A stretch of 64,000 bases of DNA from Candidatus Gastranaerophilales bacterium. GTDB taxonomy: Bacteria; Cyanobacteriota; Vampirovibrionia; Gastranaerophilales; Gastranaerophilaceae. The stretch is taken from assembly GCA_944323035.1 (NCBI GenBank), contig CALUQY010000001.1, positions 129,131 to 193,130 on the forward strand, given 5' to 3'. A model generated the notes under the pieces. It was not told the origin of the DNA, made no database searches, and saw only the letters and a list, made by a program, of their open reading frames with translations. The first letter of the stretch is position 1. Every line of letters begins with the position of its first letter. Below are positions 1-9,396 of this stretch, one piece after another. Made by a program: the position numbers and the translations under genes.

Positions 1-31
1 ATTAATTCAGAAACCGTCTTTTTATAATCCA

Positions 32-2431
32 TTAATCTATTCTTTCCCTGTTATCATCTTCACTAATATTAATTACCTGAGCATATTGCAGCGGTTTTGC
101 TTTCACATTTTTTTCATGCGGAATAAGCCAGAATTCCGGCTGCAGTTCTACAAGCTGTTCGCCTTCATCGCCTGAAAGCTTATCCGGATTTTTAATCTCC
201 AGAGTTTTATATTTTAACGTCGCACCTGTAGTATTCAAAGAAAAACCTACCGTAACATAAGTTCTCTTACGCAAGAAATCGTAACCGAAAGTCAATTTAA
301 AATCCTCCGGCCCGAGAATAATCAGAAATGCGTTTTCCTGAAATAACTTCTGGTTTGAAGCGTCATCAGACAATGACATTACCCCGCTCCACGCAACAGA
401 AAGGAACTTACAAAGTTTCAGGGCTTCCCTGATTTGTAAACTTGACGTACCGTATCTGTAAGCATCAAATCTTTGCATAGGAGTATTATCATCCCACGCG
501 GTCAAGAAATACGAAATATCCTGCATCCAGTATTTATATTGAGAATGTGCACGTAACCCCATACGACCGATAATCTGCGTATCTCCGGTACCGTATAACG
601 CCGCACTGCCCTGCATCAATGCACTCAGTTTGAAGGTTTTAAAGTTTTCCTCATCCATGTGCTTATACAAATCCTGTTCAATCTGTGCCATATAACGGCC
701 TCTAAACGTACCGATATTACCTGATTTAAACCGTTCAGCATACATATTGTACATAGAGTTGTGATAATAACCAAAAGACGCACGGTGCTGATACGTCATA
801 TCCAGCCCCTTGCGGAAAGTACTCGGTATCCTGTAACTATCTTTATATAATAATTCCAGAGCATATTTAGGCATCATCCCGCCGAGGAACCACTGATCAA
901 AGAAATAGTTCATACCGTACTCAAGGGAAAGTTTATCATCAAGTTGTTGATGCCCCTTCATTACAAAAATATCCGATACAGAACCGTAAGACAATTCCGT
1001 AATATTATTTGCGCCGTGATAACGCAGGGAACCGCCGACCCCGAGTTCATCTTTTCTATAGTTAAGAAACGGAATAAATTTTAAGGTGCCGGCACGCGGA
1101 ACTTCAAGGACAATACCAGGCCCGATAAACATACCTAAACGAGCAATACTGCCGAATTCAGGATAATTAGCTTCAAAACTCTTATGCTGCTTATCCATAT
1201 ATGCTGTCAAAGACGGTATCCTGAAAACTTTATTATTCCCGTAATGAACCTTAGTATCTTTTAATGTTATAACATCGTGATCCTGCTTGGCATTAATAAT
1301 AATTCTGCCGGTGTCAAAATGAACCGTATCATCTTTGGAAAGATATGGCTGGATAAAAAATTTATCATCTTCACTAATCGGCATTAAATCGTCCGGTCTG
1401 AAACCTTTTAATTTTCTGGACGGAAGCCCGATACGCTTGTTGCCGTCAGAACTTAAATATCCGTTATAAAGATATAACGTATTATTTCTGGATACACCGT
1501 TTTCAGCCTTGACAGATGTACCTGTAAACTCAGCGTTCATATTTTCAAAAGAAATTTCTTCTTCGTTAACGTTTACCTGAACATAATCACAGAAAATTTC
1601 TCTGCCGCTGTGATTAATCCTTACATTACCGATAGCTTTAACGATATTTGCCGCATTTATGTATACAAACTTATCAGCCTTCATCGTAATTTTTTGTTTC
1701 GGAAACTTTACTACAGCATCGTTTTCGGCAATTATTTCATCATTTTCCTCAACATAGTAGATATTTTTTGCATCTAAAACAACCAGATTTTCACCTTTAT
1801 TTTGTTTCAATTTCCCTTTAAGCTTAACCGGCTTAGATGCTTCTGACACATCCTGTGTGCCCTGCCCAGCCTGCGGATCTTCTATTTTCACATCTTCTAC
1901 GGCCGGTGTTTCCAGGGATTTTTCAGCAGCCTCTTTCTCTTCCTTTGATGTATAGAAAATATCGTTAATGAGTTTTTCTTTTTCCAAATCCTTTTCAAAC
2001 TGTTCAAGCTGTTTCTTTTCTTTTTCGAGATCTTTCAGATAAGATTCGTGTTCTTTATTGCGCAGCCAGTTAAAAAGTTTAATTCTTGTCCTCTTAAATA
2101 CCGGAATATTTTTGGAATCATATACTTTATTTTTCGGGATACCGCCCATGTGCATTGTTCTGGGATCCTGTGTCATCACAGAATTATATATAACAGACTG
2201 AACGGTTTCATCTCCGTTAAAAAGCCCTTCCTGCATATCAATTTGTTGTTCTTCAGGCACAAATTTTTCTTTTTTCTCTTTTATGAGTGTAGCTTCCGGA
2301 AATGCATTTTCAGGGAACATATCGTATCCGCCCATAGCATCAAATGCGCCGAACATTCCGGCTTCCGCGGCGAATGCGCCTGCCGTGGAAAAAGAAATTG
2401 CTATTAAAGATATGATTATAAATTTTTTCAA
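32..2431 (-). CDS. lptD: LPS-assembly outer membrane protein LptD/OstA-like
   Basis: A 799-residue protein with a Sec signal peptide (residues 1-21, ending AGAFAA). An acidic, Lys/Glu-rich linker at about 100-200 is followed by an OstA/LptA-type beta-jellyroll at about 205-310 (repeated short strands such as NAKNIYY, AVVKFPKQ, GNVRINHSG). The long C-terminal half is rich in alternating aromatic strands, as expected of an outer-membrane barrel. Known family role: LptD inserts lipopolysaccharide into the outer leaflet. The start codon is TTG, supported by an AAAAGG ribosome site 9 nt upstream, and it lies 14 nt after the M23 peptidase gene on the same strand, so the two are probably cotranscribed. 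The assignment to LptD rather than another OstA-domain protein rests on length and architecture. Confidence 0.8.
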   Translation of the reverse strand: MKKFIIISLIAISFSTAGAFAAEAGMFGAFDAMGGYDMFPENAFPEATLIKEKKEKFVPEEQQIDMQEGLFNGDETVQSVIYNSVMTQDPRTMHMGGIPKNKVYDSKNIPVFKRTRIKLFNWLRNKEHESYLKDLEKEKKQLEQFEKDLEKEKLINDIFYTSKEEKEAAEKSLETPAVEDVKIEDPQAGQGTQDVSEASKPVKLKGKLKQNKGENLVVLDAKNIYYVEENDEIIAENDAVVKFPKQKITMKADKFVYINAANIVKAIGNVRINHSGREIFCDYVQVNVNEEEISFENMNAEFTGTSVKAENGVSRNNTLYLYNGYLSSDGNKRIGLPSRKLKGFRPDDLMPISEDDKFFIQPYLSKDDTVHFDTGRIIINAKQDHDVITLKDTKVHYGNNKVFRIPSLTAYMDKQHKSFEANYPEFGSIARLGMFIGPGIVLEVPRAGTLKFIPFLNYRKDELGVGGSLRYHGANNITELSYGSVSDIFVMKGHQQLDDKLSLEYGMNYFFDQWFLGGMMPKYALELLYKDSYRIPSTFRKGLDMTYQHRASFGYYHNSMYNMYAERFKSGNIGTFRGRYMAQIEQDLYKHMDEENFKTFKLSALMQGSAALYGTGDTQIIGRMGLRAHSQYKYWMQDISYFLTAWDDNTPMQRFDAYRYGTSSLQIREALKLCKFLSVAWSGVMSLSDDASNQKLFQENAFLIILGPEDFKLTFGYDFLRKRTYVTVGFSLNTTGATLKYKTLEIKNPDKLSGDEGEQLVELQPEFWLIPHEKNVKAKPLQYAQVINISEDDNRERID

Positions 2432-2445
2432 TTATAATTACCTTT

Positions 2446-3561
2446 TTAGAAGAGAACATAATTTGTAGGATTATTAGGCTTGCCGTTAACTCTCACTTCA
2501 AAGTGACAATGCGGGCCGGTACTGTAACCGGTAGAGCCTTCTTTTCCTATAACCTGACCTTTTTTAACGGACTGCCCGTTGGTTACATTGATTGATGACA
2601 TGTGGGCATATAGTGTTGTTATCGGAGAATTATTAACGTTACCGTGGTCAATAATCACGACTTTGCCGTAACCGCCGTACCAGCCGGCATATATAACCTT
2701 GCCGTCATTAGATGCAATAATATTACCTGCATTAGGGCCGGCGATATCAACACCGGAGTGGAAAGACTTACTTTTAAATATCGGGTGTGTACGCATTCCG
2801 AAAGGCGAGGATATCCTGCCCGAGATTGGTCTTATAAAGCTGGAATTTACCAGTTTTGCATTAGAACCCTTGTTATTGAGCATGTGCTGCAATTTATTGG
2901 ACTGTCCCATAAGTTCGCGTTCAGCTCTTTCGTACGCCCGTCTGTCGGTTTTTAGCTTATTAATTTTCTTTTCATTAGCTGCGATTGCACGTCTTAACGA
3001 TTCTTTTTGAGAGTGAATATTTTTTATGGATTTTGCCAGATAATTTCGTCTTAACTGAATACTGCGCTTCATCATAACGACTTTCTGTGCTTTAGTTTTT
3101 ACCGACATAATTTTATTAACATCTTTTTTCAGGATAATTTTTTCATAATAAATAGTATCCAGAAAAGAGGTTAAATCCTTGGCAGAGAATAATAGTTGAA
3201 GCATACCCGTTCTTTGGGTTTTATAAATAAACCGGATTTTATTGTTAAAATCGGTAACAGCGATGTTGTATTCCTGCATAGCAACATCATAATCTTTTTC
3301 GGCATCAGAAAGTTCGGATTTAAGAATATTGTAAGTATTCTGGGATTTTGCAAGATTTCTGGCAGTTGTTTCAAGCTGTTGTTGGTTTCTATGCAGCCTG
3401 TTTTTTTCCAAACCCTCCAAAACTTTAATATCTTTAATTTTCTGGTTAACGTTTTTGAGTTTTTTATTAACAACCTGCTGCTGAGAAGGCGCCCCGTACG
3501 AGAACGGGACAAAGGTAAATATAAAAGCTGCCAGTATAAAAATCTTTAAAAAATTTTTCAT
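2446..3561 (-). CDS. Secreted M23 peptidase with coiled coil (EnvC/NlpD-like)
   Basis: A 371-residue protein with a signal peptide (MKNFLKIFILAAFIFTFVPF), a long heptad-rich coiled coil (about 30-225) and a C-terminal LytM/M23 domain. The zinc/catalytic residues are present: HSGVD (H..D), YAHM and the HCHFEV HxH motif. It is therefore probably an active peptidoglycan endopeptidase, not a degenerate EnvC-type activator. An in-frame TTG nine bases upstream (3570) is a possible alternative start; ATG 3561 gives the better signal peptide. It sits between a tiny membrane peptide gene upstream and lptD downstream, suggesting an envelope-biogenesis operon. Confidence 0.88.
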   Translation of the reverse strand: MKNFLKIFILAAFIFTFVPFSYGAPSQQQVVNKKLKNVNQKIKDIKVLEGLEKNRLHRNQQQLETTARNLAKSQNTYNILKSELSDAEKDYDVAMQEYNIAVTDFNNKIRFIYKTQRTGMLQLLFSAKDLTSFLDTIYYEKIILKKDVNKIMSVKTKAQKVVMMKRSIQLRRNYLAKSIKNIHSQKESLRRAIAANEKKINKLKTDRRAYERAERELMGQSNKLQHMLNNKGSNAKLVNSSFIRPISGRISSPFGMRTHPIFKSKSFHSGVDIAGPNAGNIIASNDGKVIYAGWYGGYGKVVIIDHGNVNNSPITTLYAHMSSINVTNGQSVKKGQVIGKEGSTGYSTGPHCHFEVRVNGKPNNPTNYVLF

Positions 3562-3591
3562 ATTCCACAAATCCGGTTATAAGACTGTTTC

Positions 3592-3696
3592 TTAAGAAAA
3601 CAATACAGGTAACAAAAGCAAGCCAAGCGTCCAGGCAATGAAAGTCAATGCTATCACAAATATTATTATTTTCTGATTTTTTCTGAAAAATTCCAT
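3592..3696 (-). CDS. 34-residue single-span membrane peptide
   Basis: A short reading frame with a very strong ribosome site (AAGGGGGAT, 7 nt before the ATG). It encodes MEFFRKNQKIIIFVIALTFI, then AWTLGLLLLPVLFS: a basic start followed by one hydrophobic segment of about 24 residues. It precedes the M23 peptidase gene by about 30 nt in the same orientation. It is too short for most gene finders. I do not recognise a family. It could be a small envelope-complex subunit or a leader peptide for the operon. Confidence 0.6.
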   Translation of the reverse strand: MEFFRKNQKIIIFVIALTFIAWTLGLLLLPVLFS

Positions 3697-3765
3697 ACAA
3701 AATCCCCCTTAGTAATATAGATTTTACCTGAAACACACAAAAAGTGCAATTATTTCTAAATAAAT

Positions 3766-3794
3766 TTGCAAAAAATAACAAAATCTATTAATAT
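3766..3794 (+). promoter_or_regulatory. Promoter giving a leaderless mRNA (ATPase/TPR gene)
   Basis: TTGCAA (3766-3771), a 17-bp spacer, and TAATAT (3789-3794). The -10 box ends 6 nt before the ATG at 3801, and no Shine-Dalgarno sequence is visible, so the transcript probably starts at or next to the start codon. Confidence 0.5.
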
Positions 3795-3800
3795 AACTTT

Positions 3801-6242
3801 ATGAAATATCAGTTTTTGCAGGAAAATATTACACCCGATGCAATTATAGAAAATGCAGAAGATATAAGCTCTTCCATTTTGCTTGAAAACAACAAAGCAC
3901 AGATTAATAAAATTTTTGACTTTTTCAAGTCGGATAATTCGGTTTTACTTGCCACCGGTTTTCTCGGAACCGGCAAAACTTCAGTTATTCAAAAATGTCT
4001 GGGGGCTTTGAGTGAAAATTGCGTTCTGCTATGGGCAAACTGCTATGAGTCAACAAACCTTGACGATATTTTTCTTGAATTCTTTGAAGAGTTTAAACAC
4101 CTTGCTTCTCATAACATAATAAAAGTTCCGCAGGCAAAATTTGAAAATTTCTCACAAAGAATTAACGCATACTTCTACTCAATTTCGAAACCGATAGTAA
4201 TTATCCTCAATTCTTATCAGGCGCTGCTGCCTGACAACGCAAAATTATTGCTGGATTTCATCGGACATTTGAGCGAATTCGCAAAAATCAAAACAATTAT
4301 TATCTCCAGAAACTTCAACACTGAAAACCTTAAACCTGAAATTAAATTTGAAAAAATAAACTTCAAAGCCCTTGATAAAGAACTTTTCCAAAAGTATATC
4401 ACAGCAAATAAAATCCGTATTCACGGGCCGGTTTTTGAAGAATTTTATAAACTTACAAAAGGCTACTATTTTTATACAACCCTTGCCCTGATAATCATGA
4501 ACGCTCAAAAGCTTTCACCTATAGATTTAATTCAAAAACACGCCAACAGCTTTTTGTCGCTCAGAGAATTTCTTTTCCGTGAATTTTTGTCAATGGTCGA
4601 CCCTGCCGGCGGACACCTTATCAGATTTTTAACCGTTATAAGATATCCGGTTAACACAAAATTACTCCAATCTCTAAATCTTTACGATGAAGTCCGGCTG
4701 CAAAGATACGCGGCAAGTTATATTATTGAAGTTGACCACGGCAATATTTATTTGAAGGATTACTACAAAGACATTACCGAAGGCGAAATCCCGGATAATA
4801 TCCTCGTAAAACTTCACAGAGCCTGCGCGGAACTTTATGAAATGCAGCTTCCTCGCAAACCGGAAGAACGAGATTTGCTTATCTCCCGACGTACAATCAG
4901 GCAGGAAATTGAATACCATAACCTTTTTATACCGAAAAAAGTCGAACATACACAAAGCGTCGAAGTTTATAATGCACAGGCCCTAATGTTTAAGCAGGCG
5001 GAGCAGCCGGCAAAAACTTCCACACCGGAAACTAAAAAAACTGTTACTCCGCCGGCTCCGCCTAAGAAAAAAGAGCTTAAAGATATCCTGTTCGTATTTA
5101 ATGAAGAAGAAGAAAATTCTCTTCTTGCAAACATTGCATCTTCTATAAATGAGTTTCTGGCAGAAGCACGGGCACAGGAAACCGCCGAGTTGGAAATGAA
5201 TACTGACGAACTTCTAAATCTCGTTAAAGAAGCCGAAGCCGGATATGATTACAAACGCGTAATTTCCTTATGCGAAAAAATTCTGTTAAAAAGTGAAGGT
5301 CAAACCGCCTTGCAGGCTTATATCAACAGTAAAATTGCAATTTCATTTGCAAATCTTTCCGATGCTTATAATGCTCTTAAACACTTTTCAAGTGCAAAAG
5401 AACTCTATCAAAAATTAAACGATATCCAAAATCTTATTGAAACGAATTTTTACATAGCAAAAATGAATTATTTAATGTTCAAACGCACAGAGGCAAAAAA
5501 AGTTCTGGCAGAGAATATGAGCGAAAACATGTCTAAAAGCCTACAGATTAAATCGAATCTGCTTCTTTTTGACATTTATATGGAAGAAGGTGACGAGGAC
5601 AAAGCCTTTGAAATTTGCAAAACCACAATGAAACTTGCAGACAAAACTCAGGAACCGAAAACAATCTGTGAACTGCTTTTTAAATGCGGCGTAATTTTGG
5701 AATCCAGAAATAATAACTACCGCGCAATTGAAGCCTACGAAAGGGCAGTTAAATTCAATAATGATCCGAATACAAACAAATTTCTACAACAAATTTATTC
5801 AAACCTGACAACTCTATACTCTGAAACAGATAACATTGAACTTGCAAAGCAATACTGCCAAAAAGCGCTGGGAATAAGCATGACAACCAACAACGCCGAA
5901 GGTCTTTATAACTCTTACCTTAAACTTGCAGAACTAAATGCTCCTGACGCTGATGCTGCAGCAGTCTGCGGATATTATGAAAATGCACTTAAATTTGCCG
6001 GAGAATTGAAAGACAATTTCTATACGATTTCCGCACTTATCGCTTACGGTGACTTCCTATACGGGAAAACGCGACTTATCGAAGCGCTTGAAAAATACTT
6101 TACGGCCCGCACACTTGCAAAAAATAACTTTATCAAGGAAAATATCCAGACAATTGAAAGACGGATTTTAGACGTTAAATACCGCGTGAGCGAAGACATT
6201 TTTAAGAAAAAAGCAAAAGAGTTTAACTATGATGAACAATAA
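3801..6242 (+). CDS. P-loop ATPase with C-terminal TPR repeats (STAND/AAA-like)
   Basis: 813 residues. An N-terminal NTPase domain carries Walker A GFLGTGKT (53-60) and a Walker-B-like hydrophobic strand (IVIILNS, about 133). A winged-helix-like region follows at about 260-350, then a Pro/Lys-rich linker near 400-425 and about eight TPR-like helix pairs from about 470 to 800 (for example ANLSDAYNALKHFSSAKELY and NYRAIEAYERAV). This matches the general plan of STAND signalling ATPases, in which a helical-repeat sensor controls the NTPase. No effector domain is recognised, so its output is unknown. The 3' end overlaps rsmG by 14 nt, so the genes are translationally linked. Confidence 0.75.
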   Translation: MKYQFLQENITPDAIIENAEDISSSILLENNKAQINKIFDFFKSDNSVLLATGFLGTGKTSVIQKCLGALSENCVLLWANCYESTNLDDIFLEFFEEFKHLASHNIIKVPQAKFENFSQRINAYFYSISKPIVIILNSYQALLPDNAKLLLDFIGHLSEFAKIKTIIISRNFNTENLKPEIKFEKINFKALDKELFQKYITANKIRIHGPVFEEFYKLTKGYYFYTTLALIIMNAQKLSPIDLIQKHANSFLSLREFLFREFLSMVDPAGGHLIRFLTVIRYPVNTKLLQSLNLYDEVRLQRYAASYIIEVDHGNIYLKDYYKDITEGEIPDNILVKLHRACAELYEMQLPRKPEERDLLISRRTIRQEIEYHNLFIPKKVEHTQSVEVYNAQALMFKQAEQPAKTSTPETKKTVTPPAPPKKKELKDILFVFNEEEENSLLANIASSINEFLAEARAQETAELEMNTDELLNLVKEAEAGYDYKRVISLCEKILLKSEGQTALQAYINSKIAISFANLSDAYNALKHFSSAKELYQKLNDIQNLIETNFYIAKMNYLMFKRTEAKKVLAENMSENMSKSLQIKSNLLLFDIYMEEGDEDKAFEICKTTMKLADKTQEPKTICELLFKCGVILESRNNNYRAIEAYERAVKFNNDPNTNKFLQQIYSNLTTLYSETDNIELAKQYCQKALGISMTTNNAEGLYNSYLKLAELNAPDADAAAVCGYYENALKFAGELKDNFYTISALIAYGDFLYGKTRLIEALEKYFTARTLAKNNFIKENIQTIERRILDVKYRVSEDIFKKKAKEFNYDEQ

Positions 6243-6831
6243 AGAATTATACGCAGATTATATGACGCGTTTTTTGAAAGAAAATGCAAAAATAAACCTT
6301 ATTTCCAAAAATGAGGAAAAGTTTTTATGGGAGAAACACATATTTGACAGCCTTTCGCTTGAATTATTTTTTGAGAAATACGGAATACAGCCGGAAGGGA
6401 AAAGCCTTCTTGATATTGGAACCGGCGGCGGATTTCCGGCCGTGCCGCTTGCAATCAGGTACCCTGAACTTAATGTAACGGCTCTTGATAGTATACGAAA
6501 AAAACTCACTGCGATAGAGAATATTGCCGGAGAGTTGAAGATAACGAACCTCAAAACGCTTTGCGAACGCGCTGAGAATATAAAAGGTGAATACGATTTT
6601 ATAACATCCCGCGCGGTTGCGAAGCTGGATAAAATCAGCACATACGCGCTTCCACTACTGAAGGAGGGCGGATATTTTATCGCCTACAAATCAAAAAAAG
6701 TATCGGAAGAAATTGAAGAAGGCAGAAGAACTATCAAACGGCTCGGGGGGAAAATCGTTGATATAATAGAATACCGGCTTCCGCTTGAAGAAGTTTATGA
6801 TAGAAATCTGGTAATCATTGAGAAGAAATAA
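6229..6831 (+). CDS. rsmG: 16S rRNA (guanine527-N7)-methyltransferase RsmG
   Basis: 200 residues, close to the family norm. The SAM-binding motif LLDIGTGGGFPAVPLAIRYP is present at about 60-79, followed by the RsmG-typical VTALDSIRKK and ITSRAVAKL. Known function: N7 methylation of G527 in 16S rRNA. The gene begins ATGATG inside the end of the preceding ATPase/TPR gene, so translation is probably coupled. Either ATG could serve; the first is annotated. Confidence 0.93.
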   Translation: MMNNKELYADYMTRFLKENAKINLISKNEEKFLWEKHIFDSLSLELFFEKYGIQPEGKSLLDIGTGGGFPAVPLAIRYPELNVTALDSIRKKLTAIENIAGELKITNLKTLCERAENIKGEYDFITSRAVAKLDKISTYALPLLKEGGYFIAYKSKKVSEEIEEGRRTIKRLGGKIVDIIEYRLPLEEVYDRNLVIIEKK

Positions 6832-6886
6832 AAAACAGGATTCTGCCACTTCTCCCCCGCTTCTTTCACAGCCATAAATAACGGGC

Positions 6887-6915
6887 TTGATTTTTGAAGT
6901 TTTTGATGATATATT
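6887..6915 (+). promoter_or_regulatory. Promoter of tRNA-Met
   Basis: TTGATT (6887-6892), a 17-bp spacer, and TATATT (6910-6915), about 21 nt before the tRNA 5' end. Confidence 0.55.
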
Positions 6916-6936
6916 GTGAACAGTAGCGAGGAGCTT

Positions 6937-7011
<75 letters not shown>

Positions 7012-7025
7012 TTTAAAAGATAATA

Positions 7026-7055
7026 AAAAGCAAGGGGTTGTCCCTTGCTTTTTAT
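7026..7055 (+). terminator. Rho-independent terminator after tRNA-Met
   Basis: AAAAAGCAAGGG, loop GTTGT, CCCTTGCTTTTT: a near-perfect stem followed by a T run, 15 nt after the tRNA. Because it is symmetric it may also serve the secreted-protein gene (7087-7581) arriving on the minus strand. Confidence 0.85.
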
Positions 7056-7086
7056 TAAATATTTTATATTATAAATACGTTGTGGT

Positions 7087-7581
7087 TTATAATGTGCGAT
7101 AACCCCGTTCTATAGGACTAGAATATTGTCTACGCGGCATATTTTTATATCTTTTATAACTTACAATTTTCTTATTATTAAATTTTAATTCACGGTATAC
7201 TTTTTTGTAATGCCTAAAAACCGGCAAATTTTTATATGCGTGATAACGCGAAGTAATTAGAACATCCTGCCCCAAGGGTTTTAAAGAAACTGAAAATGTA
7301 GCTTTTGCAAACCGAGAGGTTGCCCAATTTTCACCCCCACCCCAGTAACCAAGTAATGAAAGGTCATTATAATCAACAGTATAAACATGCCTGCTACCAT
7401 CCATTTCCCGTGGCGTTACGACTCCGTCATACGCTTTTATTAAATCCGTGACAGTTTGCTCAACCTCCCAAATAGAGGCATTTAAGACGACACATTTGTG
7501 CGTGTCGCTATCATCCCAAGGTGCCGCAAATACAGGACTTGCAAAAAATAATAACGCCGCTAAAATAAATATCTTCTTCAT
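7087..7581 (-). CDS. Secreted protein of unknown function
   Basis: 164 residues with a clear signal peptide (MKKIFILAALLFFASPVFAA, cleavage after AFA/A). The mature part is a mixed alpha/beta, basic protein (VEQTVTDLIKAYDG, RYHAYKNLPVF). I recognise no domain. An AGGAGG-type ribosome site (read on the minus strand) lies just upstream of the ATG. It converges on the tRNA-Met terminator and stands apart from the flanking XRE gene, which is transcribed divergently. Confidence 0.7.
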   Translation of the reverse strand: MKKIFILAALLFFASPVFAAPWDDSDTHKCVVLNASIWEVEQTVTDLIKAYDGVVTPREMDGSRHVYTVDYNDLSLLGYWGGGENWATSRFAKATFSVSLKPLGQDVLITSRYHAYKNLPVFRHYKKVYRELKFNNKKIVSYKRYKNMPRRQYSSPIERGYRTL

Positions 7582-7744
7582 ACTTCCTCCTATACGAAAT
7601 TTTAATTAACTATTTATATTAAATATATTACCATTGTGATTTGCTTTGTGAATAAACCATTTAAACTATTTTTAGGTGTAAAAATTCATATTTATTATTA
7701 AATACTTACTGGTTATCTTAACAGCAATAAATGATAATATTATT

Positions 7745-8086
7745 ATGAACGATAAGTCTTTCAAAAAGGGAATCGGCAATAGAATAAAAAGTTATAGAAA
7801 GCTAAAAGGTTTAACCCAAGAACAATTGGCTGAACTTATGGACTTCAATACGAAATCTATTTCATTGCTTGAAAATGGTCATAACTACATTGCTCTTAAC
7901 AAAGTTCCAAAACTTTGCAATGCATTAGACATAAAACCCTATCAGTTATTTATCTTTGACAAAAGAAATAACAAATCAGAAAAAATTCAGGATGATATTA
8001 TAGAATTGTTAAACACTATGGATTCCACAAAGTTGAAACTGGCATATAAACTTTTATACGAACTAAATAACTTTCACCTCAAGTGA
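7745..8086 (+). CDS. XRE-family helix-turn-helix regulator
   Basis: 113 residues. The N-terminal HTH_3 domain (about 8-62) includes RIKSYRKLKGLTQEQLAELM and the recognition-helix region NTKSISLLENG. The C-terminal 45 residues are helical. No ribosome site is visible, and a GATAAT box (7733-7738) ends 6 nt before the ATG, so the mRNA may be leaderless. The last seven codons and stop lie in a 36-bp sequence repeated at 10318-10353. It may regulate the nearby fic segment, but this is inference from position. Confidence 0.85.
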   Translation: MNDKSFKKGIGNRIKSYRKLKGLTQEQLAELMDFNTKSISLLENGHNYIALNKVPKLCNALDIKPYQLFIFDKRNNKSEKIQDDIIELLNTMDSTKLKLAYKLLYELNNFHLK

Positions 8087-8097
8087 TATATTCTATT
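8062..8097 (+). repeat. 36-bp direct repeat, left copy (end of XRE gene)
   Basis: Matches 10318-10353 at 34 of 36 positions in the same orientation. It includes the last codons and stop of the XRE gene. The two copies bracket the fic gene and its neighbour. Confidence 0.8.
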
Positions 8098-8171
8098 CAA
8101 ATTATTTATTAATTTATACTTGACACTGCAATATTTTAAGAGTAAAATTAGTTGCAACATTATACATACAG

Positions 8172-8193
8172 CCGTCTTTACGACGGTTTTTAT
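8172..8193 (+). terminator. Short hairpin terminator
   Basis: CCGTC, loop TTTAC, GACGG, then TTTTTATT. It lies between the XRE gene and the convergent fic gene. Confidence 0.55.
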
Positions 8194-8244
8194 TAGCACA
8201 GCATTTACCCTGTATTTTGTTTTTAAAAAAGGAGGAAATTACAT

Positions 8245-9384
8245 TTATTCCTCAACACTAATGAATTGTTCTCTATAAAGTGTTTCTATGATACCTCTTG
8301 TAAGGTCTTTGCAGATTAAATTGATAACGTATGTGCGTGCATTAGGTTCAGTACGTTGCAATAACCCGAGTTCAACCATTTTGGTTATTAACAAATTTAT
8401 CTGGCGCGGGGTCTTTTCCGGCAATGCCCCTTGAACATCTTTTGATTTAACAATACCCTCAGTTTTATTCAATGCCAATTCTAAAACTTTCTTGTAATCG
8501 TTATTTATAAAATGTAATTCAAGTGCTTTATTTATTGCCGGCATAACAATACGTTCTGCAAAAAATTGTTTGTTCATAAGTTTAGAAACTTTCGACATTT
8601 CTTTGTGCAAACCGCTAAGAACATATTCACACCAAATGGCTTTGCTTTCATCTGTATTTTCATCTGCCACTTGTAACATTTCAAAATACTTGTTTCTATC
8701 TATACAAAAAACAGCGGTAGAGTTTAGAAGATATGCCATATCAAAACCGTATTGACGCAGCATTGAATATGTCAAAATTCTTGACATTCTGCCGTTACCA
8801 TTATCGAACGGGTGTATCCAGGTAAAGCAATGGTGTGCAATCGCAACCTTTAACAATTGCATTTGCATTTTATCATCTTTATTTATCCATTCAATAAGTT
8901 CCTGCATAAAACCCGGAACAGCTGTAGGATTTGGCGGAGTATGTATAGCCTTATTTATTTTAACATAACAAGTTCTGTAACTTCCGCTTTCATTACTTCC
9001 CTCGTTTTTTAAACCTTTGGTAATCAAATAATGTAATTCTTTTAGAAACTTATTTGATATTTTAAACTCTTTATCTTCATCAAAACAGGTGTTCACATAG
9101 TTTATTGCAATTTCAATATTTTCAATCTCTTTTATGTTTTCAAATTCTTTGTTTTCTTCAAATTTATATGTAACATAATCAGAAATAGTTGTTCTGTTAC
9201 CCTCAATCCTTGCTGACTGCAAGCTTTCAATCATGTGAAAAATTTCTTTTACCTGCGTAAATAATCTTGGATTAATCTCTAATGGAGCAATTTGATTTCG
9301 TAAAACTTCAAGTTGCATAATAAGTTCTACCAAATTACTATCAAATGATATTTGAGGTAATTTTAAATTTAATTTATCACACAT
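8245..9384 (-). CDS. Fic-family (AMP-transferase type) protein with winged-helix C-terminus
   Basis: 379 residues. A Fic core with the intact motif HPFDNGNGR (191-199) is preceded by an N-terminal helix carrying the class II inhibitory motif SARIEGN (S57, E61, G62). The C-terminal region (about 285-370) resembles a winged helix (KTPRQINLLITKMVELGLL). Known family activity: transfer of AMP, or another phosphate-containing group, to hydroxyl residues of target proteins, held in check by the inhibitory Glu. The promoter region contains six copies of a TTATTTACGT motif at 22-bp spacing, so autoregulation by the winged helix is plausible. The target is unknown. Confidence 0.88.
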   Translation of the reverse strand: MCDKLNLKLPQISFDSNLVELIMQLEVLRNQIAPLEINPRLFTQVKEIFHMIESLQSARIEGNRTTISDYVTYKFEENKEFENIKEIENIEIAINYVNTCFDEDKEFKISNKFLKELHYLITKGLKNEGSNESGSYRTCYVKINKAIHTPPNPTAVPGFMQELIEWINKDDKMQMQLLKVAIAHHCFTWIHPFDNGNGRMSRILTYSMLRQYGFDMAYLLNSTAVFCIDRNKYFEMLQVADENTDESKAIWCEYVLSGLHKEMSKVSKLMNKQFFAERIVMPAINKALELHFINNDYKKVLELALNKTEGIVKSKDVQGALPEKTPRQINLLITKMVELGLLQRTEPNARTYVINLICKDLTRGIIETLYREQFISVEE

Positions 9385-9396
9385 AATGTTCTCCGG

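Noticed and set aside
2048-2407. Plus-strand open frame of 119 codons within lptD
   Set aside because: It is antisense to a well-supported gene, has no ribosome site and low-complexity residues.
3467-3781. Minus-strand open frame of 104 codons upstream of the M23 gene
   Set aside because: It overlaps the M23 gene and the small 34-residue gene in other frames. The short gene has a far better start signal.
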